Assembly (NCBI GenBank): GCA_002396005.1
Contig: DGVW01000115.1
Span: 5,633 to 19,447, forward strand
Length of the DNA stretch: 13,815 nt
Source of the DNA: Oribacterium sp. UBA4274
GTDB taxonomy: Bacteria > Bacillota > Clostridia > Lachnospirales > Lachnospiraceae
Direction: 5' to 3'
The notes beneath the pieces are model-generated. The model was given only the letters and a program-made list of their open reading frames with translations, was not told the DNA's origin and did not search any database. Below are positions 7,814-13,815 of the stretch, piece by piece (the stretch's first letter is position 1; every line of letters starts with the position of its first letter). The position numbers were made by a program, and so were the translations under genes.

Positions 7814-8702
7814 TGATTTTGATCTTACTGCCATAGCAGAATCAGGCCAATGCTTCCGCATGACAGCAGTTGGAAAGCTGCAAGATAAATTTCCGGTATA
7901 TAAGGTCATTGCCTCTGGAAGGTGCCTTCTTATATCAAGGGATCCTGAAGGAAGTGAACACGATTTTATAGTAAGCTGCAGTGAGGATGAGTGGAACGGA
8001 TTTTATAAAAACTATTTTGATCTTTTGCCGGATTATCAGACATACAGAGATTACGCTGCAGATGACGACAGTTTCCTTAAGGAGTGCATAAGCTATGGTA
8101 AAGGCATTCGCATCCTGAATCAGGATCCATGGGAAATGCTTATAAGTTTTATCATATCTCAGCGAAAGTCTGTCCCTGCCATACGTACAACGGTAGAAAG
8201 ATTGTGTGCCTTGTCCCGGGATATACATACCCTGGACACAAAAGAGTGGCATGCATTGGATGCCGGACTCCCGGAGGCTGTAGAGTATTACTGCTTTCCT
8301 GATGTACAGACACTGTCTTCATACAGTATGGAGGATATACAGTCCACAGGAGCCGGATACCGTACCGGTTACATCATGGAAGCTGCAAGAGGAGTTATGT
8401 CCGGAGAAATTGACCTTAAGGCACTTGCTGAAGCTGCGGATGACCAACTCCTTGAATCACTTCTCAAGATACAGGGTGTCGGTATAAAGGTGGCTACCTG
8501 TACTGCGCTTTTCGGATTCCACAGATTATCTTTATGTCCTGAGGATGTGTGGATGAAACGTGTCAAAGAACAGTTTTATTCCGGTAACTGGCCTGAATCC
8601 TACAAGCCTGTACTGGGTGTGCTTCAGCAGTATATGTTTTACTATGCAAGACTTGAACACGACAGGGACAAAATAAAACGAACCAAAAGAGAGAACAGAT
8701 GA
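7794..8702 (+). CDS. ogg: 8-oxoguanine DNA glycosylase/AP lyase (OGG family)
   Basis: This 302-residue base-excision repair enzyme is expected to excise 8-oxoG and nick the strand. The OGG N-terminal domain is residues 5-110 (ESGQCFRM near 14-21), and the helix-hairpin-helix-GPD domain runs about 112-280 (NQDPWEMLISFIISQRKSVP; GAGYRTGYI; IQGVGIKVATCTALFGF). Lys232 in GVGIKVA is the expected Schiff-base nucleophile and Asp251 in PEDVW the catalytic aspartate; their 19-residue spacing equals K249/D268 of human OGG1. The frame is open farther upstream (to an ATG at 7695), but ATG 7794 has GGAGG at 7783-7787, six bases away, and begins right at the conserved domain. It overlaps the aminopeptidase gene by 20 nt and the next gene by 4 nt, so it is translationally coupled. 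Confidence 0.9.
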   Translation: MLRLTIDDFDLTAIAESGQCFRMTAVGKLQDKFPVYKVIASGRCLLISRDPEGSEHDFIVSCSEDEWNGFYKNYFDLLPDYQTYRDYAADDDSFLKECISYGKGIRILNQDPWEMLISFIISQRKSVPAIRTTVERLCALSRDIHTLDTKEWHALDAGLPEAVEYYCFPDVQTLSSYSMEDIQSTGAGYRTGYIMEAARGVMSGEIDLKALAEAADDQLLESLLKIQGVGIKVATCTALFGFHRLSLCPEDVWMKRVKEQFYSGNWPESYKPVLGVLQQYMFYYARLEHDRDKIKRTKRENR

Positions 8703-10249
8703 CTACAAGAAAGCATGGACTATGGCGCTTTGTTACGTCTATAGTCACACTGACTATTATCATATTTAGCATACTGAGTCCCCTTACGGCGACAATAACC
8801 TATGCTGCATGGAATTTTCCATACACAGAACTGAATGCTGAAGCCGGCATTGTCATGGATGCCGATACCGGTGCGATCCTATTTCAGAAAAATGCAGAAA
8901 TACCGGAATATCCCGCGTCTATCACCAAGGTTCTTACAGCACTGGTGGTTTTGGACAACTGCCAGCTCACAGATCTTGTAACCTTTTCACACGATGATGT
9001 TTACAATGTTGATTCAGGTTCATCCAACGCACAGATAGAAGAGGGCGATGTCCTTACAGTGGAGGATTGCCTCTACGCTCTGCTTCTCAAGTCTGCAAAC
9101 GAGGCTGCCAATGCTTTGGCCTGTCATGTTGCCGGCAGCAGAGAAGCCTTTGCGGAGCTGATGAATGAGAAGGCCCGTGAACTTGGCTGCACAAGCAGTC
9201 ACTTCACCAATCCTTCAGGACTTTTTGATGAGAACCACTACACAACAGCACATGATATGGCTCTTATCGGAATAGAAGCTATGCATAACGAAGCCTTTAT
9301 GTCCATTGACTCAGCATTATCCCATAAGCTGGCAGGCACCACCCGTAATCCCGGTGGACTTACAGTGTATATGGAACATAAGATGCATCGCGACGATACA
9401 AAGTTTTCCGATTCACGAGTAGTTGCGGGAAAAACCGGCTATACCAAGGATGCCGGAAACACACTTATAACCATGGCATCCTCAAATGGCAGAAATCTCG
9501 TAGCTGTAGTGCTGAAAGATAAGAATCCGGGACATTATACAGACACTAAAGCCCTGCTAGATCTTGGATTCAATACCACAGAAAATCAACCTGTTGATTC
9601 CGGACTTTTCAATACCGAGGACATAAAAAACAGACTTGTGGCTGACACCATTGTCGACAGTAACTGTCAGGCTGCGGATCTTTCAGTAAAAAAAGATATG
9701 TATGTATCTCTCCCGACAGGTTCTACTCAGGAAGGTCTGACATACACATTAAATTATAATCTTCTTAAATCCGCTCCGACCAATACCGTTGCGGAAATCC
9801 TGTATCAGGCAGATGGTATAACTGTAGGAAGATATTACATCGAAAAGGAACCAACTGTAGCCATAGCGACACTTCCTGAAGAATCCATATCAGAAGAAGA
9901 AAAAACTGTTGCTGTAGCAGTAACTTCAGTCAGTGTAATCGTGATAGCTGCTGTAGTTGGCTTTGCGATATTCGGTTCCGGAGCCGTGATAGGTATCAAA
10001 AACGTCCACGATCAGCACAGCCTTGAGCGTCACATGAAAGCCAGAAGAACAGAACGTCTTAAAGATATAGACATGACTGAAGATGAATTCATGCAGGTTC
10101 TTGAAGCAAGACGAAATGCACGGACACGTTCACAAAATCATCAGAGTTCTGTGAAGAGATCCACACATATGTCTCAGGAAATGAAGCAGTCCGTAAAACT
10201 TGCAAAACGCAGAAATATAAGTCGCGGAAGAAAAGAACAACGTCAGTAA
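8699..10249 (+). CDS. dacA: D-alanyl-D-alanine carboxypeptidase (peptidase S11) with C-terminal membrane anchor and basic tail
   Basis: This 516-residue low-molecular-weight penicillin-binding protein trims the terminal D-Ala from peptidoglycan pentapeptides outside the membrane. A signal sequence covers residues 1-37 (hydrophobic 11-34, TYAA cleavage region). The active-site motifs are all present: S74-x-x-K77 (SITK), S132-A-N134 and K245-T-G247. After a beta-rich segment (about 320-392) resembling the PBP5 C-terminal domain comes a real transmembrane helix (403-433) and an 83-residue tail with about 22 K/R against 11 D/E, predicted cytoplasmic. Classical PBP5 proteins instead end in a short amphipathic anchor. 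The start overlaps the glycosylase stop (ATGA); only a weak AGAGAG precedes it. This is the last gene of the operon. The symbol is by family and may not reflect strict orthology to a characterised dacA. Confidence 0.92.
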   Translation: MTTRKHGLWRFVTSIVTLTIIIFSILSPLTATITYAAWNFPYTELNAEAGIVMDADTGAILFQKNAEIPEYPASITKVLTALVVLDNCQLTDLVTFSHDDVYNVDSGSSNAQIEEGDVLTVEDCLYALLLKSANEAANALACHVAGSREAFAELMNEKARELGCTSSHFTNPSGLFDENHYTTAHDMALIGIEAMHNEAFMSIDSALSHKLAGTTRNPGGLTVYMEHKMHRDDTKFSDSRVVAGKTGYTKDAGNTLITMASSNGRNLVAVVLKDKNPGHYTDTKALLDLGFNTTENQPVDSGLFNTEDIKNRLVADTIVDSNCQAADLSVKKDMYVSLPTGSTQEGLTYTLNYNLLKSAPTNTVAEILYQADGITVGRYYIEKEPTVAIATLPEESISEEEKTVAVAVTSVSVIVIAAVVGFAIFGSGAVIGIKNVHDQHSLERHMKARRTERLKDIDMTEDEFMQVLEARRNARTRSQNHQSSVKRSTHMSQEMKQSVKLAKRRNISRGRKEQRQ

Positions 10250-10277
10250 TGGATTCCATATTTCATACAAAATCAGC

Positions 10278-10310
10278 AAAGGAGCTGTCTCAAGCGGCAG
10301 TTCCTTTTTC
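10278..10310 (+). terminator. Rho-independent terminator of the six-gene operon
   Basis: AAAGGAGCTG (10278-10287) pairs with CAGTTCCTTT (10298-10307, one G-U pair), with a 10-nt loop, and runs into a T tract (TTTTTC). It sits 28 nt after the carboxypeptidase stop. Confidence 0.8.
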
Positions 10311-10474
10311 ATTATAAAAAACGCCGCTATACATATTGTAAGTTACCACAACCGAAGGATTACCGGGCATAGTCTGCTGACACATATTCCTTTCTTAGTT
10401 GCGACTGATATAACTCATCGTTCTATCAAAAATTTTTTCATCCGTGTTTAGGGAATAATTTAGCCTTAAATATA
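10311..10474. other. Non-coding stretch upstream of the binding-protein promoter
   Basis: Together with the flanking terminator and promoter this makes a 347-nt gap between genes. In this part I see no ORF with a ribosome binding site, no strong hairpin and no repeat. Confidence 0.5.
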
Positions 10475-10502
10475 TTGAGATAATCCCTGAACGTGATAAA
10501 AT
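10475..10502 (+). promoter_or_regulatory. Promoter of the LivK-type binding-protein gene
   Basis: TTGAGA (10475-10480), a 16-nt spacer, then TAAAAT (10497-10502) with an extended -10 TG at 10494-10495. The predicted start is near 10509, leaving a leader of about 88 nt that contains a 16-bp palindrome and a weak ACATTT/AAATGT stem (10549-10566). Confidence 0.6.
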
Positions 10503-10523
10503 AAAGCAAAATGTTTGTTTGCG

Positions 10524-10539
10524 AAACACAATTGTGTTT
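10524..10539. promoter_or_regulatory. Perfect 16-bp palindrome, candidate operator
   Basis: AAACACAATTGTGTTT reads the same on both strands. It lies about 15-30 nt downstream of the predicted transcription start, where a bound dimeric repressor would block elongation. It has no loop, so it is more likely a DNA site than an RNA hairpin. The binding factor is unknown. Confidence 0.45.
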
Positions 10540-10596
10540 TATGTACGGACATTTATGGTGAAATGTTCAATAGTGTAATAATCTTAGGAGGATACT

Positions 10597-11781
10597 ATGA
10601 AACTGAAAAAAATCTTATCTTTTGGTCTTGCGGCGACTATGATTGCTTCTCTGGCAGCATGTGGCAATTCAGTTCCGGAGGCATCGGTAGGAGCATCCGG
10701 AAACAATGTTATAAAAATCGGTGTATTCGAACCTACCACCGGAGAAAACGGTGGTGGTGGATATCAGGAGGTTTTAGGTATCCGCTATGCCAACGAAACG
10801 CATAAAACCGTAAAAATAGGTGACAAAGAATATACGATTGAACTTGTAGAGGTAGATAACAAGTCAGATAAAACAGAGGCCGTCAATGCTGCAAACAAAC
10901 TCATGGGTGAGAAAGTATCAGTTGTTCTCGGTTCCTATGGTTCGGGCGTTTCCATAGCTGCAGGACAGATTTTTGCAGATGCCAAAGTTCCTGCTATCGG
11001 CTGTTCATGTACTAACCCACAGGTTACTCATGGCAATGACTACTACTTCAGAGTTTGTTTTCTTGATCCGTTCCAGGGTACAGTTATGGCCAACTATGCT
11101 ATACAGAATGGATACAAGAGCGCAGCTGTCCTTACACAGCTTGGAGATGACTACTCATCCGGACTGGGTTTATATTTTAAGACAGCATTTTCCGAGCTTG
11201 GTGGTACTGTCGTTGACGAAGAACAGTTCCAGACAAACCAGACAGATTTCAAGGCTGTACTTACAAACATAAAGGCAGCCGATCCTGACGTAATTTTTGC
11301 TCCATCATCCATTACAACAGCTCCACTTATCATCAAACAGGCAAGAGAGCTCGGTATAGATTCACTGATCGCAGCCGGAGATACCTGGGAGAACTCAACC
11401 ATCATTGATAACGCAGGTACTGACGCTGAAGGTGCTGTTCTTTCAACCTTCTTCGATGAGGCTGAACCTGCAAACAGCGAAGCAGAGGCATTCATCACAG
11501 GCTTCAAGGAGTACTTGAAGAAGAACAATCAGTCAGATATCATTCCTGCAGTTTCTGCTCTTGGATATGATGCATATCTTGCAGCTTACAATGCCATCGA
11601 AGCTGCGCAGTCAACTGACGGTGAAGCTATCAAGGAAGCTCTCAAGGGTGTTTCCTATGACGGCGTAACAGGCTCTATTTCATTCAATGAAGAGGGTGAT
11701 GCCAACAAGGATATGGCATTCATAAAGACCATTAAGGATGGTAAGTTTGAGTTCCTTACAACAACAACCATAAACGGTTGA
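10597..11781 (+). CDS. Substrate-binding lipoprotein of a branched-chain amino acid type ABC transporter
   Basis: This 394-residue type I periplasmic-binding-fold protein (LivK / Peripla_BP_6 family) would capture a small ligand, probably an amino acid or amide, outside the membrane. Residues 1-21 form a lipoprotein signal with lipobox LAAC, so Cys22 would be lipidated. Mature landmarks are IKIGVFEPTTG near 39-49, VVLGSYGSGVSIAAGQIFADAKVPAIGCSCTNP near 108-140 (the usual serine/threonine ligand-contact strip), DPDVIFAPSS near 229, and ALGYDAYLAAYNAIE near 324. An AGGAGG at 10586-10591 gives a strong start. No permease or ATPase gene follows; the downstream neighbour is a diguanylate cyclase, so the transporter must lie elsewhere or the protein serves another purpose. 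Ligand identity cannot be read from sequence. Confidence 0.92.
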   Translation: MKLKKILSFGLAATMIASLAACGNSVPEASVGASGNNVIKIGVFEPTTGENGGGGYQEVLGIRYANETHKTVKIGDKEYTIELVEVDNKSDKTEAVNAANKLMGEKVSVVLGSYGSGVSIAAGQIFADAKVPAIGCSCTNPQVTHGNDYYFRVCFLDPFQGTVMANYAIQNGYKSAAVLTQLGDDYSSGLGLYFKTAFSELGGTVVDEEQFQTNQTDFKAVLTNIKAADPDVIFAPSSITTAPLIIKQARELGIDSLIAAGDTWENSTIIDNAGTDAEGAVLSTFFDEAEPANSEAEAFITGFKEYLKKNNQSDIIPAVSALGYDAYLAAYNAIEAAQSTDGEAIKEALKGVSYDGVTGSISFNEEGDANKDMAFIKTIKDGKFEFLTTTTING

Positions 11782-11829
11782 AGCTTTTAAAGTTTTTAAG
11801 AGAAGATCAACAAGTCAAGACGGCTTATC

Positions 11830-11858
11830 TTGGTAAAAAAAATATTTCATAATATACT
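11830..11858 (+). promoter_or_regulatory. Candidate promoter of the diguanylate cyclase gene
   Basis: TTGGTA (11830-11835), a 17-nt A/T-rich spacer including eight A residues, then TATACT (11853-11858). The predicted start near 11865 would give a leader of roughly 115 nt. A small CAAGA/TCTTG stem (11816-11832) overlaps the -35. I see no convincing terminator after the binding-protein gene, so read-through from it is also possible. Confidence 0.45.
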
Positions 11859-11915
11859 TCATTCAAATGATTATAAAAAGTCTATAACCGAACGATGAAT
11901 ATAATGAAAATATTC

Positions 11916-11960
11916 AGTGACAGAGATCAAAGGATGTTTCCTTTTATAGGTCACTTTGAT
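11916..11960 (+). promoter_or_regulatory. Structured leader with two mutually exclusive stems before the cyclase gene
   Basis: Structure A is an outer stem AGTGAC (11916-11921) with GTCACT (11950-11955) enclosing AAAGGA (11929-11934) with TCCTTT (11939-11944) around a TGTT loop. Structure B pairs ATCAAAG (11926-11932) with CTTTGAT (11954-11960). The two share bases and cannot coexist. It ends 11 nt before the GGAGA ribosome binding site. It does not match the c-di-GMP-I riboswitch core that I know. Confidence 0.4.
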
Positions 11961-11980
11961 TGAAATTTAATGGAGATCTG

Positions 11981-13441
11981 ATGGTTAAAGACAATTATAT
12001 AGATAGTATAGATAACAGCATCGGACAGTTTACTACGGAAGAAAGTGCCATTTGGGATGATATGGTACCTTTATTCGATGTCTCTAAATATCCGAAGGAA
12101 CAACAAAAACTCATAATAGAGTGTAATAAAAGGATCGAAGAAGCAAACAACAAGTATCGTATCACAAAAGTCAAAGAGGATATGTTCTCTAAAGGACTTA
12201 AAGCAGGTATGTATTTCTGTACCTTTGATCGTGAAGAAAATATGCTGAGTTTTGAATTCAATGAAGAAGCCAGACATCTGCTGGGCTATGAAGGACTCAG
12301 TGATCTTCCTAATGAGTTTGAAAGCTGGGTCAAGATTCTTCTTCCGGAAGAACGTGACGGACTGGTCAAATTGTTTTGGGATACTGTCCACATCCACCGT
12401 AAGCTTCCCGATATAACACACGCTACCTATCGAATGTGCAGAAAAGACGGCAAGATCATATGGGTTACAGGTGCCGGAAGGTTTGTGAGACGTCCTGATG
12501 ATGGATCTCTTGAAATGTATATGGGCTGTTATCGTGATATCACTGCGCAGCAGGAGTTGGAAGATTACTTAAAAATCATTGAGGCAATAGGGCAGGTCTT
12601 CAATTTCTCCTTATTTATCGATGTAAATGACATGAGTTACCGTACGATCAGTACCAATGAATACGTGGAAACGGCTCCAAAAGATCCCGATGCTTTTAAG
12701 TTCCTCATGAATAATGTAAAAACCACTGTTGCAGAGAGCTTCCATAAACGCTTTAAAGACTGGCTGCAAAAGGACAAAATCCTTTCGGCAATCGAGGAAC
12801 ATGGTTCTACAAGTCTCGAGTTTTACAGCGAAAGTGCCAATCGTTGGTTCAGTGGTATCTTTATGATAGGTGACAGAAACGAGGACGGAAGCATAGCCCA
12901 CATAGTTTATGGCTGTCTGGACATAACAGAGAGCAAACTGCAGAATCTTGCTCAGCAGAAAATGATTTCAGAATTTGAAACGGAAATCTACATGGATTCT
13001 CTTTCCCGAATCAGAAACAGAAAATTTCTTGATGAAAAAATCATATATCTTCCATGCAAGGCCGTAGTAATGGCAGATATTGATTTCTTCAAGAAAATCA
13101 ATGATAAATATGGTCACCAATGCGGCGATGAGGTCATCAAGGAAGTAGCCAAAACCCTTGAGCATTATATCCGAAAAGAGGATGTGGTTATTCGGTATGG
13201 TGGTGATGAGTTCATAATGATTTTCTTCGACATTGAAAAAGAAAGCCTTGAAAAGAAACTATCATATCTGCAAACTGCATTTGAGAAAACTGCAATACCG
13301 GAGTACCCTGAGGTTAGTATATCTATGAGCTTTGGCTGTGCTTTTGGTACAGAGCTTGTGAGCAATCTCATCGGAACTGCAGATAAAGCACTCTATGAAT
13401 CAAAAAAAAGCAGAGCTACATACACTATAATTGAAATATAA
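11981..13441 (+). CDS. PAS-PAS-GGDEF diguanylate cyclase
   Basis: This 486-residue soluble signalling protein is expected to make c-di-GMP from two GTP. A helical N terminus (1-65) is followed by a PAS_3-type domain (about 70-190, ending GCYRDIT), a second PAS-like domain (about 195-315, ending YGCLDIT) and the GGDEF domain (about 330-486). GGDEF is intact at 407-411, the metal-binding ADIDFFKKIND is present, and R398-x-x-D401 five residues before GGDEF forms a product-inhibition I-site. There are no membrane segments, so the signal is cytoplasmic. The opening helix reads DSLSRIRNR instead of the usual DxLTGLxNR. A TTG 21 bases upstream in frame is possible, but ATG 11981 has GGAGA at 11972-11976 and is preferred. 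Confidence 0.93.
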   Translation: MVKDNYIDSIDNSIGQFTTEESAIWDDMVPLFDVSKYPKEQQKLIIECNKRIEEANNKYRITKVKEDMFSKGLKAGMYFCTFDREENMLSFEFNEEARHLLGYEGLSDLPNEFESWVKILLPEERDGLVKLFWDTVHIHRKLPDITHATYRMCRKDGKIIWVTGAGRFVRRPDDGSLEMYMGCYRDITAQQELEDYLKIIEAIGQVFNFSLFIDVNDMSYRTISTNEYVETAPKDPDAFKFLMNNVKTTVAESFHKRFKDWLQKDKILSAIEEHGSTSLEFYSESANRWFSGIFMIGDRNEDGSIAHIVYGCLDITESKLQNLAQQKMISEFETEIYMDSLSRIRNRKFLDEKIIYLPCKAVVMADIDFFKKINDKYGHQCGDEVIKEVAKTLEHYIRKEDVVIRYGGDEFIMIFFDIEKESLEKKLSYLQTAFEKTAIPEYPEVSISMSFGCAFGTELVSNLIGTADKALYESKKSRATYTIIEI

Positions 13442-13456
13442 ATCAACAAATTTTCT

Positions 13457-13511
13457 GCCGGACTATCTGTATTACAGACGTACACTTACTCTTAGATACA
13501 GATAAGCCGGC
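13457..13511 (+). terminator. Long inverted repeat after the cyclase gene, possible terminator
   Basis: The arms 13457-13472 and 13496-13511 pair over 14 of 16 positions (GCCGG and TATCTGTAT blocks separated by a 2-nt mismatch), with a 23-nt loop. A second small inverted repeat, TCTGTA-T-TACAGA (13466-13478), uses part of the left arm. No clean T tract follows directly (TTAACTATTG), so termination is plausible but unproven. Confidence 0.5.
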
Positions 13512-13562
13512 TTAACTATTGCCCATGTTTTTAAAATTAATCATTTTATTATTTTATTTATA

Positions 13563-13591
13563 TTGTGCTGTCCTTTTAATTTTGGTATTAT
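13563..13591 (+). promoter_or_regulatory. Promoter of dapF
   Basis: TTGTGC (13563-13568), a 17-nt spacer, then TATTAT (13586-13591) with an extended -10 TG at 13583-13584. The predicted leader is about 25 nt, just containing the ribosome binding site AAGGA at 13612-13616. Confidence 0.55.
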
Positions 13592-13622
13592 ATTGAAAAT
13601 TTGAATTAAAAAAGGAAAGCCT

Positions 13623-13815
13623 ATGAAATTTACTAAGATGCAGGGTTGCGGAAACGACTATGTATATGTAAATTGCTTTTCGGAGAAGGTGACAGATCCT
13701 TCATCCCTCGCGGTGAAGATTGCTGACAGACACTACGGTGTTGGCGGCGACGGTCTCATCCTCATCGAGCCATCCGACAAAGCAGATGCTTATATGCATA
13801 TGTTCAATCTGGACG
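13623..13815 (+). CDS. dapF: Diaminopimelate epimerase, N-terminal part (3' end outside window)
   Basis: The first 64 residues of the enzyme that converts LL- to meso-diaminopimelate for lysine and peptidoglycan synthesis are visible. The start is MKFTKMQGCGNDYVYVNC, matching the family KMxGxGNDFV motif, followed by ADRHYGVGGDGLILIEPS (family RxxGxGxDGLxxI) and YMHMFNLD just before the MxxFNxDGSExxxCGNG segment. The first catalytic cysteine lies beyond the window edge. The ATG 13623 has AAGGA 6 nt upstream. The gene has its own promoter and is not obviously co-transcribed with the cyclase gene. Confidence 0.95.
   Translation, partial: MKFTKMQGCGNDYVYVNCFSEKVTDPSSLAVKIADRHYGVGGDGLILIEPSDKADAYMHMFNLD

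Noticed and set aside
4884..10249. Glycopeptide resistance cluster (VanZ-like plus D,D-carboxypeptidase)
   Set aside because: No vanH, vanA/B ligase, vanX or vanRS is present; both families are common in ordinary chromosomes, so resistance is not supported.
10249..10317. 22-codon ORF right after the carboxypeptidase stop
   Set aside because: It spans the operon terminator hairpin and lacks a ribosome binding site.
10515..10805. 96-codon plus-strand open frame over the start of the binding-protein gene
   Set aside because: It overlaps the strongly supported lipoprotein gene in another frame, is cysteine/tryptophan-rich without any family pattern, and lacks a ribosome binding site.
11816..11835. 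CAAGA/TCTTG stem as terminator of the binding-protein gene
   Set aside because: Only 5 bp with a 7-nt loop, followed by A residues rather than T on the plus strand.
11916..11960. Known c-di-GMP riboswitch in the cyclase leader
   Set aside because: The conserved GEMM core bases and tetraloop/receptor elements are not visible and the element is short; it is kept only as an unassigned structured leader.
11960..11980. TTG start for the cyclase giving seven extra residues
   Set aside because: No Shine-Dalgarno precedes it and the bases are part of the leader stem; ATG 11981 has GGAGA five to six bases upstream.

Overview
The window looks like a chromosomal segment of a low-to-moderate GC Firmicute, most likely a Lachnospiraceae member (Butyrivibrio/Pseudobutyrivibrio-like). 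This rests on the family mix (type-2 IleRS tail, a DUF6142-like small membrane protein, a long M29 aminopeptidase, a VanZ-like protein, a lipoprotein of the LivK type) and on strong AGGAGG-type ribosome binding sites. No database search was possible, so the taxonomic call is inference. I saw no rRNA, tRNA, CRISPR, insertion sequence or phage gene.

Layout. Bases 1-929 are the 3' end of ileS, closed by a 15-bp perfect hairpin terminator. A glycogen/maltodextrin phosphorylase gene with a GTG start follows (1170-3626). It converges on a minus-strand acetyltransferase gene (3869-4642), with a stem-loop between them that has T-rich flanks on both sides. Divergent from the acetyltransferase, and sharing its 90-bp promoter region, is a tightly packed plus-strand operon of six genes (4733-10249): a 49-residue membrane protein, a VanZ-family protein, a DUF6142-like membrane protein, an M29-type metalloaminopeptidase with a long N-terminal extension, an OGG-type DNA glycosylase and a D-alanyl-D-alanine carboxypeptidase. 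Junctions are +1 nt, a 1-nt overlap, +15 nt, a 20-nt overlap and a 4-nt ATGA overlap, ending at a hairpin terminator at 10278-10310.

The last third holds three separately promoted genes: a lipoprotein substrate-binding protein of a LivK-type ABC transporter (10597-11781) without its permease or ATPase nearby; a soluble PAS-PAS-GGDEF diguanylate cyclase (11981-13441) whose leader contains mutually exclusive stem-loops; and the 5' end of dapF (diaminopimelate epimerase, from 13623).

Functional themes are the cell envelope (VanZ-like, carboxypeptidase, dapF), peptide/amino acid use (M29 aminopeptidase, LivK-type binding protein), storage polysaccharide turnover (glgP) and c-di-GMP signalling. 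No wholly new system is proven. The points most worth a second look are the six-gene envelope/peptidase/repair operon with three poorly characterised membrane or extended proteins, the cytoplasmic basic tail of the carboxypeptidase, a possible leaderless mRNA for the acetyltransferase, a 16-bp palindrome just downstream of the binding-protein promoter, and the switch-like leader of the cyclase gene.
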